A stretch of DNA of 43,233 nt, taken from assembly GCA_023138735.1 (NCBI GenBank), contig JAGLOY010000038.1:1-43233 (forward strand), read 5' to 3'. How positions within the stretch are numbered: position 1 is the stretch's first letter; the number at the start of each line of letters is the position of its first letter. This DNA comes from Candidatus Aegiribacteria sp. GTDB lineage: Bacteria > Fermentibacterota > Fermentibacteria > Fermentibacterales > JCC-6. The notes beneath the pieces are model-generated. The model saw only the letters and a list, made by a program, of their open reading frames with translations. It was not told the origin of the DNA and searched no databases. This document shows positions 34,428-42,504 of the stretch, piece after piece. The translations under genes were made by a program, and so were the position numbers.

Positions 34428-34455
34428 AACATACGTTCATTTCTAATTCTGTCAA
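34428..34455 (-). promoter_or_regulatory. Sigma70-type promoter for the exported DUF4097 gene
   Basis: On the minus strand TTGACA (34455-34450) is followed by a 16-bp spacer and TATGTT (34433-34428), 40 bases before the ATG at 34388. The region just beyond it (34456-34530) is extremely AT-rich, with TATATA runs. Confidence 0.55.
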
Positions 34456-34577
34456 TATATTGTATAATTAATATATGAAATATATATATATTGTAATAAT
34501 ATAATATTTGATATTAGATCATAAAAAATAAACAAGCTCTAGTTGTTTCGATGAAAACCTGTACGAGTTCGGAGTGG

Positions 34578-34606
34578 TTGTGATGGGTCGACATAACGGA
34601 TATATT
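34578..34606 (+). promoter_or_regulatory. Candidate promoter for tupABC
   Basis: TTGTGA (34578-34583), a 17-bp spacer and TATATT (34601-34606) lie 58 bases before the tupA ATG. The spacer and -10 contain ATAACGGATATAT. This loosely recalls half of a ModE operator, so a ModE-like protein such as the fusion at 13615 could act here. That link is speculative. Confidence 0.4.
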
Positions 34607-34664
34607 TGAGCTTCTTGCTATTGTAGCTCGAATACTGTTCAAGATAATAGAAAGAAGATTGATC

Positions 34665-35525
34665 ATGATACGACACATCTTCAGAGGAATACTGATTACC
34701 TCGGTTCTCATCGCGGCTTGCAGCGGACAATCAGAGCCATCAGCAGAATCCGTTCCCCCGCGACCGAGTGCCGGCAGATTGAGGGTAGCTACAACTACCA
34801 GCCTGTACGATACCGGCCTGTGGAGCTACCTTGAGCCGATGTTTGAAGATGAATATGGAATTGAACTCGATGTACTCTACGCGGGAACCGGCAAAGCTCT
34901 TGAATGGGGACGAAGAGGTGATGTTGATGTGATCACTGTCCATTCCAGAACCAGGGAAGAGCAATTCGTTGATGAGGGGTATGGTCTTGAGCGTGTCCCG
35001 TTCGCGTGCAACTATTTCCTTATTGTGGGGTCACCTGATGATCCTGCAGGTCTTGAAGGAATGTCCCCGGAGGAGGCTTTCACAACTCTAATGAACAGCG
35101 GTGAGGCTGTTTTTGTTTCGAGGGGTGACGATTCCGGTACTCATGGCAGGGAAAAAACCATCTGGGCTGCCGTCGGTTTCGATTACGAGGGTGTTCGAAC
35201 ATCTGGTGACTGGTACGTTGAGGGTGGAAGCGGAATGGGACCAACGCTTGTCATGGCGGACGAAATGAACGCATACACTCTATCGGATATGGGAACCTTT
35301 ATCGCTTACCAGAGTGATCTGGATCTGGTGCCTGTAGTGAACCAGGGTGATTTGCTTCTGAATGTCTATTCAGTACTCGAAGTTACATCAACCAGGAATC
35401 CCGAGATGGCAGAAAATCTCGTTGAATTCATTACTTCTGAAAGCGTGCAGGAGCTTATCGGAAACTACGGTGTTGATGAGTACGGCATACAGCTGTTCAC
35501 TCCCTGTGCCGGGCTGGACATGTAA
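34665..35525 (+). CDS. tupA: Tungstate ABC transporter substrate-binding lipoprotein TupA
   Basis: This 286-residue protein has a lipoprotein signal (MIRHIFRGILITSVLIAAC). The mature part carries the TupA signature TTTSLYDTGLW, then AGTGKALEWGRRGDVDVI and SRGDDSGTHGREKTIW. These residues place it with tungstate-specific TupA rather than molybdate ModA. It should capture tungstate outside the membrane for TupB/TupC. I chose the ATG at 34665 (AAAGAAG upstream) over a TTG six bases earlier. It begins the tupABC operon and fits with the tungsten enzyme encoded about 4 kb away. Confidence 0.93.
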   Translation: MIRHIFRGILITSVLIAACSGQSEPSAESVPPRPSAGRLRVATTTSLYDTGLWSYLEPMFEDEYGIELDVLYAGTGKALEWGRRGDVDVITVHSRTREEQFVDEGYGLERVPFACNYFLIVGSPDDPAGLEGMSPEEAFTTLMNSGEAVFVSRGDDSGTHGREKTIWAAVGFDYEGVRTSGDWYVEGGSGMGPTLVMADEMNAYTLSDMGTFIAYQSDLDLVPVVNQGDLLLNVYSVLEVTSTRNPEMAENLVEFITSESVQELIGNYGVDEYGIQLFTPCAGLDM

Positions 35526-35533
35526 GGCAGTTT

Positions 35534-36226
35534 ATGTCACAGTTACTGCAAGCTGTTCGTATTTCACTTGATATGATAATCTCAGGAGACCCTGTGGTGT
35601 ATTCTATCGCATTTCGAACCCTGCTGATATCGATCAGTGCCACGGCTCTGGCATCATTCATTTTCATCCCTCTCGCTTGCATGATTCATTTCAACCGATT
35701 CAGAGGAAAAAGATTTCTTCTCAGTATTATTCAGACATTTTACAGCATACCCACGGTGCTAGTGGGTATGCTTGTATTTCTGTTCATCTCCAGAGCAGGT
35801 CCTCTTGGAAGCCTTGGAATGCTGTTTTCACCAGGTGCAATAGTACTTGGCGAAGTTCTCCTGATAGCTCCCATTATTACAGGACTGACCATATCTGCTC
35901 TCGCAGGCTTGGGAAGGAATATCTCGGATACTGCTTTATCTCTCGGAGCAGGGCAGCTGCAGATGGTTCTCAAGGTACTGTCCGAGTCCAGATATATGGT
36001 ATTGACCGCGGTTCTCATGGGGTTCGGCAGGGCAGTATCGGAGATTGGCGTGGCAATCATTGTCGGGGGTAATATCTCCGGTTACACGAGGACTCTCACA
36101 ACGGCTATCGCGCTTGGAGTTGGAAAGGGAGAGACAGCAGCTTCAATTGCCCTGGGTATCATCCTTCTCGCTCTTGCCATGATCGTGAGCTTAACCGTAA
36201 ATATCCTTCAGCACAGCGAGAAGTGA
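35534..36226 (+). CDS. tupB: Tungstate ABC transporter permease TupB
   Basis: This 230-residue inner-membrane permease has five or six hydrophobic helices. Its ABC permease loop reads LGEVLLIAPIITGLTISALA, with the EAA-like stretch SDTALSLGAGQLQMVLKVLSES and a following GFGRAVSEIGVAIIVGGNI typical of TupB/ModB relatives. It lies eight bases after tupA, and its stop overlaps tupC (TGATG). It forms the membrane channel for tungstate import. Confidence 0.93.
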   Translation: MSQLLQAVRISLDMIISGDPVVYSIAFRTLLISISATALASFIFIPLACMIHFNRFRGKRFLLSIIQTFYSIPTVLVGMLVFLFISRAGPLGSLGMLFSPGAIVLGEVLLIAPIITGLTISALAGLGRNISDTALSLGAGQLQMVLKVLSESRYMVLTAVLMGFGRAVSEIGVAIIVGGNISGYTRTLTTAIALGVGKGETAASIALGIILLALAMIVSLTVNILQHSEK

Positions 36227-37275
36227 TGATACTTGAACTTGATAATATCGTTCAGAGGAAGAACGGACAGCAGATCCTCAGTGACGTGGATCTGTCTATT
36301 TCCATGGGCGCATTCTTTGTTCTTATGGGTCCGACCGGATGCGGTAAAACAACTCTTCTCAGGCTGACAGGCCTTCTTGATAAACCATCTTCAGGTTGTA
36401 TTAAATACAGAGGCGAACCAGTTCCCTATCGCGGCAAAGAGAGATTAAAACTCCGCCGGAGAATGGTCACTGTTTTTCAGAGACCTGTTCTGTTCAGAGG
36501 TAGTGTGAACTCAAATGTCGAGTGGGGATTAAGGATAAGAGGAATCCCCGAGGATGAGATCGGCAGGCAGGTTTCGAGGGTGCTTGGAATGGTGGGTCTG
36601 GAAGGATATGAGAATCGTGATTCCAGTACTCTTTCAGGCGGTGAGCTGCAGCGTGTCGCGCTGGCAAGAGCCCTCGTGATTGAACCGGAAATCCTGATAC
36701 TTGATGAACCGACTACATCGCTTGATCCGAACCTGAGGCTCAGCCTGCTCCGAAGACTGAAGGATCTTCATTCCCAGACCGGTATCACGTTTATCATGGC
36801 TACTCATGATTTTACAGATGCACTGTCTCTGGGTACGAGCGGTGCAGTAATGAGGAGCGGCAGGATAGAGCAGACTGGAACGATTGACGAGATCTTCTAC
36901 AGCCCATCGACTCCTTTCATGGCATCGTTTGTTGGAATGAAGAATGTTTTCCCTGCGGAATTCAGCCCAGATGGAGCTGTAGTGGAAGAACTTCTTGTCA
37001 GGCATACATCGAACAGGAGAGGGCACGGTTTTCTGGCAATACCGCCCGAAGCGATAGTTGTCTCGAGGGAGACCACAGTTACCAGCGAGCGGAATCATTT
37101 TACGGGAACGATAGTATCTGTTGAACGCGCAGGTCCGGTTTTCAGTATATCTGTGGATTGCGGTAATCTGATAATAGTATCATCCGTTACCAGAAGCGCT
37201 CTTTCCGAGCTGGGTCTGACAGAAGGTCGAGATGTATACATATCGTTCAAGGCAAGTGCCGTGCATGTTTTCTGA
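36226..37275 (+). CDS. tupC: Tungstate ABC transporter ATP-binding protein TupC
   Basis: This 349-residue ATPase has Walker A GPTGCGKTTLL, a Q-loop (VTVFQRPVLF), the ABC signature STLSGGELQRVALARAL, Walker B ILILDEPTTSLD and the switch His (MATHDFTDAL). A C-terminal TOBE-like domain (about 240-349; GTIVSVERAGPVFSISVDCG) may sense oxyanion. The start is the ATG overlapping the tupB stop; a GTG one codon earlier is possible. Confidence 0.93.
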   Translation: MILELDNIVQRKNGQQILSDVDLSISMGAFFVLMGPTGCGKTTLLRLTGLLDKPSSGCIKYRGEPVPYRGKERLKLRRRMVTVFQRPVLFRGSVNSNVEWGLRIRGIPEDEIGRQVSRVLGMVGLEGYENRDSSTLSGGELQRVALARALVIEPEILILDEPTTSLDPNLRLSLLRRLKDLHSQTGITFIMATHDFTDALSLGTSGAVMRSGRIEQTGTIDEIFYSPSTPFMASFVGMKNVFPAEFSPDGAVVEELLVRHTSNRRGHGFLAIPPEAIVVSRETTVTSERNHFTGTIVSVERAGPVFSISVDCGNLIIVSSVTRSALSELGLTEGRDVYISFKASAVHVF

Positions 37276-37287
37276 GAAAGGGATTTC

Positions 37288-37878
37288 ATGAAGTGCATTA
37301 ATATTACCGGAGATGACAATCTGATTGACATATTCATATCAACTTTCTGCAATTCGTTACAGAATAAGATCGTATGCGTTATCACAGAGGGCGAAGCCCG
37401 GAGATGCGAAGTATCATTCCCCGGTTCGCGAACAGCAATGAGGATAATGCACTCCATGCCTCCTGATATCTTCCTACTTCGCTCTGATATGCAGATCATA
37501 GCTCCCGTTGTTCACTGCAGCAGCGGTACAATCAGTGATGATCCGCTGCTTCTTGCCCGGTTCGATGTGAAGGAATCATCTATCTCTCCTGAAGATATCT
37601 TCGCAAAAGCGTTCAATCTGCTCCCGCAGAAAACTGCTGAGGAATGCGGAAGGTGCGGTATGGACTGCAGACGGCTTGCAGAGGCTATACTGAAGGGGGA
37701 GAAGAGGGAGGAGGACTGCTTCTTCGCCCCTGGTTCTGTTGAAGTGAAGTTGGGAGGGAGGCTTGTCGAACTGGGCAGTTTCCCGGCGGGTATCATCGAG
37801 GGGGCTGTTCGGGGTCTTGCATCTTCCCTTAAAGGGTACAACGAAAACGAGGATATTTCGATAACAATACGATCGTGA
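37288..37878 (+). CDS. MobB-related protein: iron-sulfur C-terminal domain, degenerate P-loop domain
   Basis: This 196-residue protein follows tupC by 12 bases. Its C-terminal ~85 residues match the Cys-cluster domain seen at the end of some MobB-type proteins: ECGRCGMDCRRLAEAILKGE with Cys120, 123 and 127, then EEDC (Cys144). These are followed by VEVKLGGRLVELGSFPAGII and GLASSLKGYNENEDISITI. This would bind an iron-sulfur cluster or metal. The N-terminal half has the strand pattern of a P-loop domain, but ITGDDNLIDIF replaces the GKT loop, so nucleotide binding is unlikely. Together with the P-loop protein at 13615 it could make up one split MobB function. AAGGG precedes the ATG by seven bases. 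Confidence 0.7.
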   Translation: MKCINITGDDNLIDIFISTFCNSLQNKIVCVITEGEARRCEVSFPGSRTAMRIMHSMPPDIFLLRSDMQIIAPVVHCSSGTISDDPLLLARFDVKESSISPEDIFAKAFNLLPQKTAEECGRCGMDCRRLAEAILKGEKREEDCFFAPGSVEVKLGGRLVELGSFPAGIIEGAVRGLASSLKGYNENEDISITIRS

Positions 37879-37887
37879 CTGCGTCCT

Positions 37888-37914
37888 GAGCAGGTGATCG
37901 TCACCTGCTCTTTT
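37888..37914 (+). terminator. Rho-independent terminator of the tup operon
   Basis: GAGCAGGTGA (37888-37897) pairs perfectly with TCACCTGCTC (37901-37910) around a 3-base loop, followed by TTTT. The flanking GTCCTGA and TCAGGAC can also pair, so the same DNA may form a hairpin for the minus-strand gene that ends at 37930. Confidence 0.85.
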
Positions 37915-37929
37915 CAGGACCGCTGAAGA

Positions 37930-38105
37930 TCAGTGGCACCCGCCGCAGTGGTGAATCACTTCTTCCTCTTCCTCAGAAGAGCAGTCATCACTTGCAGTGT
38001 CGCAAGTACATTCTTCATCACAATCAGTGCAGTCCTCGTATTCGCCGTCTACGGTTTACCCTTCAGGTTTTCCGGTTTCCGGTACTTGTTTTCCTTTTCG
38101 CACAT
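37930..38105 (-). CDS. Small Cys-rich protein with an apparent -1 frameshift
   Basis: An ATG at 38105 with AGGAG seven bases upstream opens MCEKENKYRKPENLKGKP, then meets TAG. Shifting back one base at that codon (38052) opens VDGEYEDCTDCDEECTCD and so on to EEVIHHCGGCH and a TGA at 37930. The joined product would have 58 residues, eight cysteines and a metal-binding-looking HHCGGCH tail. The join KGKP-VDGEYEDC reads naturally, so either a sequence error, a disabled gene or a programmed shift explains it; no classic slippery heptamer is visible. Small KPxxLKGKP-type Cys-rich proteins occur in other anaerobes (from memory). Confidence 0.5.
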
Positions 38106-38265
38106 TGGGTCTCTCCTTTCGAATTGCATTTATTGTCAGGATCATGTGTGTCGCGTCTGATAGAAAGCTGAGCGAGAAGCTTCATTGAGCTGTCAAGTTT
38201 CTCCCTGTTAAGACAGTAATGGGTGTACTATCCGTGCAGGTGTTATGAAACGTTACATGAAGGGA

Positions 38266-38961
38266 TTAAAGTCGGATAGTTACCTCTTCAGCCAGGTTCA
38301 TCTTCTTAATGATACTTGCCGTATCCTCAAGATAACCTTTGGGATAGGTGGGCATATCCCTGAACTCAGCAGAAAGTGTCTTTTTCGAATGAAAATTCTG
38401 GAGAACGTATCGTCTTACAATTCCGACCTCCTGAAGAAGCTCGATGACATCGTCACGATCAACTATACCTGGAACCATTGTAGTTCTGAATTCGTAATCC
38501 GGCTGAGTCATGATAATGTCTATGGATTCCCGGACATCTGAGAAAGCAGCCTGCCCTCCTGTAGCCTTCAAATACTTTGAGGGAGAGCTTTTAAGATCCA
38601 TTGCAACGTAATCCGCAAAACGAAGCACATCTTTCATACATTGAGGAAGGGTTCCGTTGGTATCAACTTTAACAAGGAGGTCTGTTCCGGTTTTAATGCT
38701 CTGAACCAGATCAACGATACCACTGTACAGAAGAGGTTCCCCTCCTGTAACGGTTACGGCTTCAATAAAGCCCTCCCGCGTAATCAGCTCTTTGATGACT
38801 TCCTCATGGGTAAGCCTGAATTCTTTATCCAGCATATCCGGTCTTACAAGTTCAGGATTATGGCAATAGGGACACTGAAGATTGCAGCCGGATATAAATA
38901 TTATTGATGATAACTTGCCTGGGTATTCTATCAGGCTTGTGCCTGTGAGGGATCGGATCAA
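38266..38961 (-). CDS. nrdG: Anaerobic ribonucleotide reductase activating enzyme NrdG (radical SAM)
   Basis: This 231-residue radical SAM enzyme makes the glycyl radical on NrdD. The cluster ligands are in ISGCNLQCPYCHNPELV (Cys26, Cys30, Cys33), with GGEPLLYSG as the SAM-binding GGE motif and MDLKSSPSKY further on. The N-terminal TSLIEYPGKLSSIIF is typical of the PflA-like NrdG type. The start is a TTG that overlaps the stop of the glycyl-radical ORF (TTGA), so it is translated in step with its substrate. Confidence 0.9.
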   Translation of the reverse strand: MIRSLTGTSLIEYPGKLSSIIFISGCNLQCPYCHNPELVRPDMLDKEFRLTHEEVIKELITREGFIEAVTVTGGEPLLYSGIVDLVQSIKTGTDLLVKVDTNGTLPQCMKDVLRFADYVAMDLKSSPSKYLKATGGQAAFSDVRESIDIIMTQPDYEFRTTMVPGIVDRDDVIELLQEVGIVRRYVLQNFHSKKTLSAEFRDMPTYPKGYLEDTASIIKKMNLAEEVTIRL

Positions 38962-39128
38962 CTATCAGCCTTTTCTTCATCTGTTTTCAGCGAAATGTAC
39001 TCCCGCTGAGAGAATTCCTCTCTCTTTCCCTTGTTCCAGCTCTGAACCGGTCTGTAGTATCCTACTATTCTTGAATAGACTTCTGTCTTAACAGCTTTTA
39101 TGCGTTTATCATCCTTGATCTCAGACAT
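38958..39128 (-). CDS. Stand-alone glycyl-radical domain of class III ribonucleotide reductase
   Basis: This 56-residue ORF (MSEIKDDKRIKAVK, then TEVYSRIVGYYRPVQSWNKG) is the C-terminal end of NrdD. RIVGYY contains the Gly that carries the radical. It starts at an ATG inside the end of the nrdD ORF (overlap of eight bases, +1 frame) and ends inside the TTG of nrdG. It could be a separate subunit made by coupled translation, like spare glycyl-radical proteins of the GrcA type. Alternatively, a +1 shift at GTC TGA could join it to NrdD. Confidence 0.8.
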   Translation of the reverse strand: MSEIKDDKRIKAVKTEVYSRIVGYYRPVQSWNKGKREEFSQREYISLKTDEEKADS

Positions 39129-41241
39129 TTGTCGAAACCTTTCCTATATTGAGGAAGAGACTTCCCTGAGCCTCTGAATCTATTTCATCAACTCTGATAT
39201 AACTGCCTTCGGGCAGTTGTTCATATTCACCTTCGTTTACCACCTCACCGAATTCAGCGAGTTCCTCGGCGGAGTGCGGGTAAGGGCAGAGGAATTGCTC
39301 TCCGGTAATATAACCGTGAACAGGACAGATCGAGAAAGTGGGAGTGAAACTGAAGTACGGCAGATGGAATCGTGTAACAATTGCTTTCGCCAGCTTTCGC
39401 ACCATTCTCCAGTCAGCAATCGCTTCACCAATAAATACATGAACAACAGTTCCGCCGGTGAACATTGTCTGAAGCGGGTCCTGGTGGTCGAGCAACCCGA
39501 AAATATCCCTCTGTTCAGTAACCGGCAGGTGAACTGAGTTGGTGTAGTATGGATCTGAGCTGCCCATGCAGTAAGTATCCGGGAATTCATCTTTATCCTT
39601 TTTTGCAAGGCTGTAGGAAGCTCCCTCCGCCGGAGATGCCTCAAGATTGTAAAGATTTCCAGTTTCCTCCTGGAATTCCGCAAGCTTTTTCCTCATGAAA
39701 TCCAGAATCCCGATCGACCATCTGCGTCCTTCCTCGGTGGCAATGCTTTCTCCAAGAAAGTTCATGCAGCATTCGTTCATTCCCAGAAGCCCGATGGTCG
39801 AAAAATGATTGCTCCAGTAGTGCCCAAGATCAGCCTTGATTGTTCTGAGATAGTGGCTTGTATACGGATAGAGACCCTGCTCGGTCAGCTTCTCGATCAG
39901 GTCTCGTTTCAGTTCAAGGGATTCCCTTGCGGATTCCATTACCTCAGCAAGACGGCCGAAGAACTCATCCTCATCCGCTGATGTGTATCCGATTTTTGGG
40001 AGATTGATGGTAACTACTCCTATGGATCCTGTAAGGGGGTTTGAACCGAAAAGGCCGCCCCCTCTGCTGCGAAGCTCTCTGTTATCAAGCCTGAGTCTGC
40101 AGCACATGCTCCTTGTATCGTCCGGGTTCATATCGGAATTGACAAAATTGCTGAAATAGGGCACGCCGTACTTACCCGTCATTTCCCACAACGGCTGAAG
40201 CTCATCGTTATCCCATTCGAAATCTTTTGTGAGATTGTATGTTGGAATAGGGAAAGTAAATATTCTTCCCTTTGAGTCTCCCTCCATCATCAGTTCGGCG
40301 AATGCCCGGTTGATCATATCCATTTCCAGTTGGAAATCTCCGTAGATGTTTTCTTTCGGCTTTCCACCGATAATCACTTTCTGATCACGGAAGGTTGAGG
40401 AAGGTTTGAGGTCCATTGTTATGTTGGTAAACGGAGCCTGGAACCCAACCCTTGTCGGGATATTGATATTGAAAAGGAATTCCTGGAAAGCCTGCTTGAC
40501 CTGTGGGTAGTTCAGTCCGTCATACCTGATGAAAGGAGCCAGAAGTGTGTCGAAACTGGAGAACGCCTGAGCTCCTGCAGCCTCTCCCTGCAGTGTATAG
40601 AAGAAATTTACAATCTGTCCAAGGGCGGTTCGAAGATGCACCGGAGGAGAGGATTCGGTCTTTCCCCTTGCTCCTCTGAAACCCTCCTTAAGCAAGGTCA
40701 TGAGATCCCAGCCGACGCAGTATGGACCGAGTATTCCCAGATCATGAATATGGAAATCGCCGTTGTTCTGGAACTCCCTAATCCTGGGGGTGTATATTTT
40801 GCTGAGCCAGTATTTTCTTGTTATGGAAGATGACATGTAGAAGTTCAGCCCTTGCAGGGAATAGTTCATGTTGGAATTTTCCTTGACTCTCCAGTCGACT
40901 TTGCCAAGGTAATCGGAGACGGTTTCCTCCATTCCGCTCAACAGATGATCTACATCTCGGGCTTCGTTCTTTTTCTCTCGGTATAGAATGAATGCCCTCG
41001 CTGCCGAAGTCAGTTTCCGCAGAACGAGTGTTTCTTCAATGAAATCCTGAATATGCTCGACGGTGGGAATTGAGCCGTTCTTGAAATAATTCATGTACAG
41101 GGTGGCTTCGACCTGATCCGCTATTTCACGGGCGTCAGCGTTTGTCAGCGAAGAATGCAGAGTTCGTTCGACAGCTTTTTCTATTTTCAACTTGGTGAAG
41201 TTTACAATCTTACCGTCACGCTTGCGAATCAGCCAGTCCAT
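39121..41241 (-). CDS. nrdD: Anaerobic ribonucleoside-triphosphate reductase NrdD lacking the glycyl-radical tail
   Basis: NrdD reduces ribonucleotides to deoxyribonucleotides under anaerobic conditions. This 706-residue protein has an N-terminal ATP cone (IRKRDGKIVNFTKLKIEKAV) and the class III core (FHIHDLGILGPYCVGWDLMTLL, PTRVGFQAPFTNITMDLKP, MCCRLRLDN). The zinc-site start is CPVHGYITGEQFLCP, but the final Cys pair is altered (CPYPHS). It ends at KVSTNV without the RVxGY glycyl-radical motif, which lies in the next ORF (38958-39128). NrdR boxes and a good promoter lie upstream. Confidence 0.92.
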   Translation of the reverse strand: MDWLIRKRDGKIVNFTKLKIEKAVERTLHSSLTNADAREIADQVEATLYMNYFKNGSIPTVEHIQDFIEETLVLRKLTSAARAFILYREKKNEARDVDHLLSGMEETVSDYLGKVDWRVKENSNMNYSLQGLNFYMSSSITRKYWLSKIYTPRIREFQNNGDFHIHDLGILGPYCVGWDLMTLLKEGFRGARGKTESSPPVHLRTALGQIVNFFYTLQGEAAGAQAFSSFDTLLAPFIRYDGLNYPQVKQAFQEFLFNINIPTRVGFQAPFTNITMDLKPSSTFRDQKVIIGGKPKENIYGDFQLEMDMINRAFAELMMEGDSKGRIFTFPIPTYNLTKDFEWDNDELQPLWEMTGKYGVPYFSNFVNSDMNPDDTRSMCCRLRLDNRELRSRGGGLFGSNPLTGSIGVVTINLPKIGYTSADEDEFFGRLAEVMESARESLELKRDLIEKLTEQGLYPYTSHYLRTIKADLGHYWSNHFSTIGLLGMNECCMNFLGESIATEEGRRWSIGILDFMRKKLAEFQEETGNLYNLEASPAEGASYSLAKKDKDEFPDTYCMGSSDPYYTNSVHLPVTEQRDIFGLLDHQDPLQTMFTGGTVVHVFIGEAIADWRMVRKLAKAIVTRFHLPYFSFTPTFSICPVHGYITGEQFLCPYPHSAEELAEFGEVVNEGEYEQLPEGSYIRVDEIDSEAQGSLFLNIGKVSTNV

Positions 41242-41353
41242 GATATACCCCGAAGTAGCAGAATCAGTTCTCCGAAAAGAACAATTCCTAATATTTTCAA
41301 GTTAGGAAACAGGTTTTCAGTGTGGTCGTCAGTATCTGGATTTCCACCTGTCG

Positions 41354-41382
41354 AGCATATTTTTTTGGCTTTCCCGTGTCAA
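41354..41382 (-). promoter_or_regulatory. Sigma70-type promoter of the nrdD locus
   Basis: On the minus strand TTGACA (41382-41377) is followed by exactly 17 bases and TATGCT (41359-41354), about 115 bases before the nrdD ATG. Confidence 0.7.
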
Positions 41383-41390
41383 GTGAAAAA

Positions 41391-41438
41391 ACACCATATC
41401 TGGTGTTAAGACAATAGTCCAATACCCATATATTGAGC
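41391..41438 (-). promoter_or_regulatory. Pair of NrdR boxes upstream of nrdD
   Basis: ACACCATATCTGGTGT (41391-41406) is a near-perfect 16-bp NrdR box (family consensus acaCwAtATaTwgtgt). A weaker second copy, TACCCATATATTGAGC (41423-41438), starts exactly 32 bp away. Paired boxes about three helical turns apart are the usual NrdR arrangement. They sit just upstream of the -35 at 41377-41382. NrdR itself is not encoded in this window. The rest of the 41439-41579 gap holds nothing else I can support. Confidence 0.75.
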
Positions 41439-41579
41439 TATATGCAAGACAGTAAGTAATCTGTAGATGCTGATCGAAAATTCATAGTCAAGAAGAAAAT
41501 ACACCTGGCTGATACCTGGTATTTCATAACATATTGCTGTGGAATGAGTAGATGCTGCCATCAATGGAAAGGTTCCCGA

Positions 41580-42461
41580 ATGAAACCGCGAATACTGGCC
41601 CTGATAGCTGTAGTTTTCTGGTCAACCGCTGCTTCTGCTTTCAAGATTACACTGCGCTGGCTGACACCATTTCAGCTGGTTCTGCTGGCTTCTGCAGTAT
41701 CAACCTCAGCACTTTGGTTAATGATACTGCTGCGGAGAAAATGCGGAATTCATCGGGAGTTATCCATGAGTACCGTTGCTTGCGCTGCAGCACGCGGACT
41801 CCTTAATCCCTTTCTTTACTACCTTATTCTCCTTGAGGCCTACAATGAGCTTCCCGCCCAGATTGCGATGGTGATCAATTATCTGTGGCCGGTTGCTCTT
41901 TTGTTTCTTTCAGTACCGCTTCTGAAGCAGCGTATAACTTTGAAAATGGCCGCTGCATCGGGAATCAGCTTCTGCGGAGTAGCAGTTCTCGCCATCGGCG
42001 GTAATCCGGTTGGCGGTCAGCTTTCATTGCCTGCTATGGGGTTGGCTCTTTTAAGTACTGTGATCTGGGCACTCTTCTGGATTCTGAATGTTCGTGCATC
42101 GGGAGATTCTGTAAGAAATCTTGCGGAATCGTTCTTCTTCGGCTTACTGTACCTTCTGATGTACGGAGTTATCAGCGGAGAGATCGCGGGTATCTTCTGT
42201 ATTGATATTCGCGGAGTTATCGGTTCCGTATACATCGGATTGTTCGAAATGGGGATTACCTTTGTAATCTGGCTCAAAGCGCTTGAGTTTTCAGAAACAA
42301 CATCCGAGGTCGGGAATCTTATTTACCTTACGCCGTTTATAGCACTTGTTTTCATCGGATCTTTTGTGGGCGAAAAAATTGGCCTCTGGACTATTGCCGG
42401 ACTTCTTCTGGTAATTGGAGGTATTGCTCTGCAGGAGATTGGTAAAAGGAGATATCAATAG
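41580..42461 (+). CDS. EamA/DMT-superfamily transporter
   Basis: This 293-residue protein has about ten hydrophobic helices in two EamA repeats. The first begins RILALIAVVFWSTAASAFKI and includes ARGLLNPFLYYLILLEAYNE; the second includes ALLSTVIWALFWILNVRA and ends FIGSFVGEKIGLWTIAGLLLVIGGIAL. EamA proteins export or import small metabolites such as amino acids; the substrate cannot be told. I chose the ATG at 41580, which has GGAAAGG upstream. An in-frame ATG at 41544 adds a short polar stretch. Confidence 0.88.
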   Translation: MKPRILALIAVVFWSTAASAFKITLRWLTPFQLVLLASAVSTSALWLMILLRRKCGIHRELSMSTVACAAARGLLNPFLYYLILLEAYNELPAQIAMVINYLWPVALLFLSVPLLKQRITLKMAAASGISFCGVAVLAIGGNPVGGQLSLPAMGLALLSTVIWALFWILNVRASGDSVRNLAESFFFGLLYLLMYGVISGEIAGIFCIDIRGVIGSVYIGLFEMGITFVIWLKALEFSETTSEVGNLIYLTPFIALVFIGSFVGEKIGLWTIAGLLLVIGGIALQEIGKRRYQ

Positions 42462-42504
42462 CACAATATTCAGTGCTTCACCATTCCAATATCAGCTTTA
42501 CCAC

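Noticed and set aside
34536-34616. Possible structured leader or molybdopterin-type riboswitch before tupA (AAGCTC pairing with GAGCTT)
   Set aside because: Only the outer six bases pair; I see no conserved riboswitch core, and the region also contains a plausible promoter.
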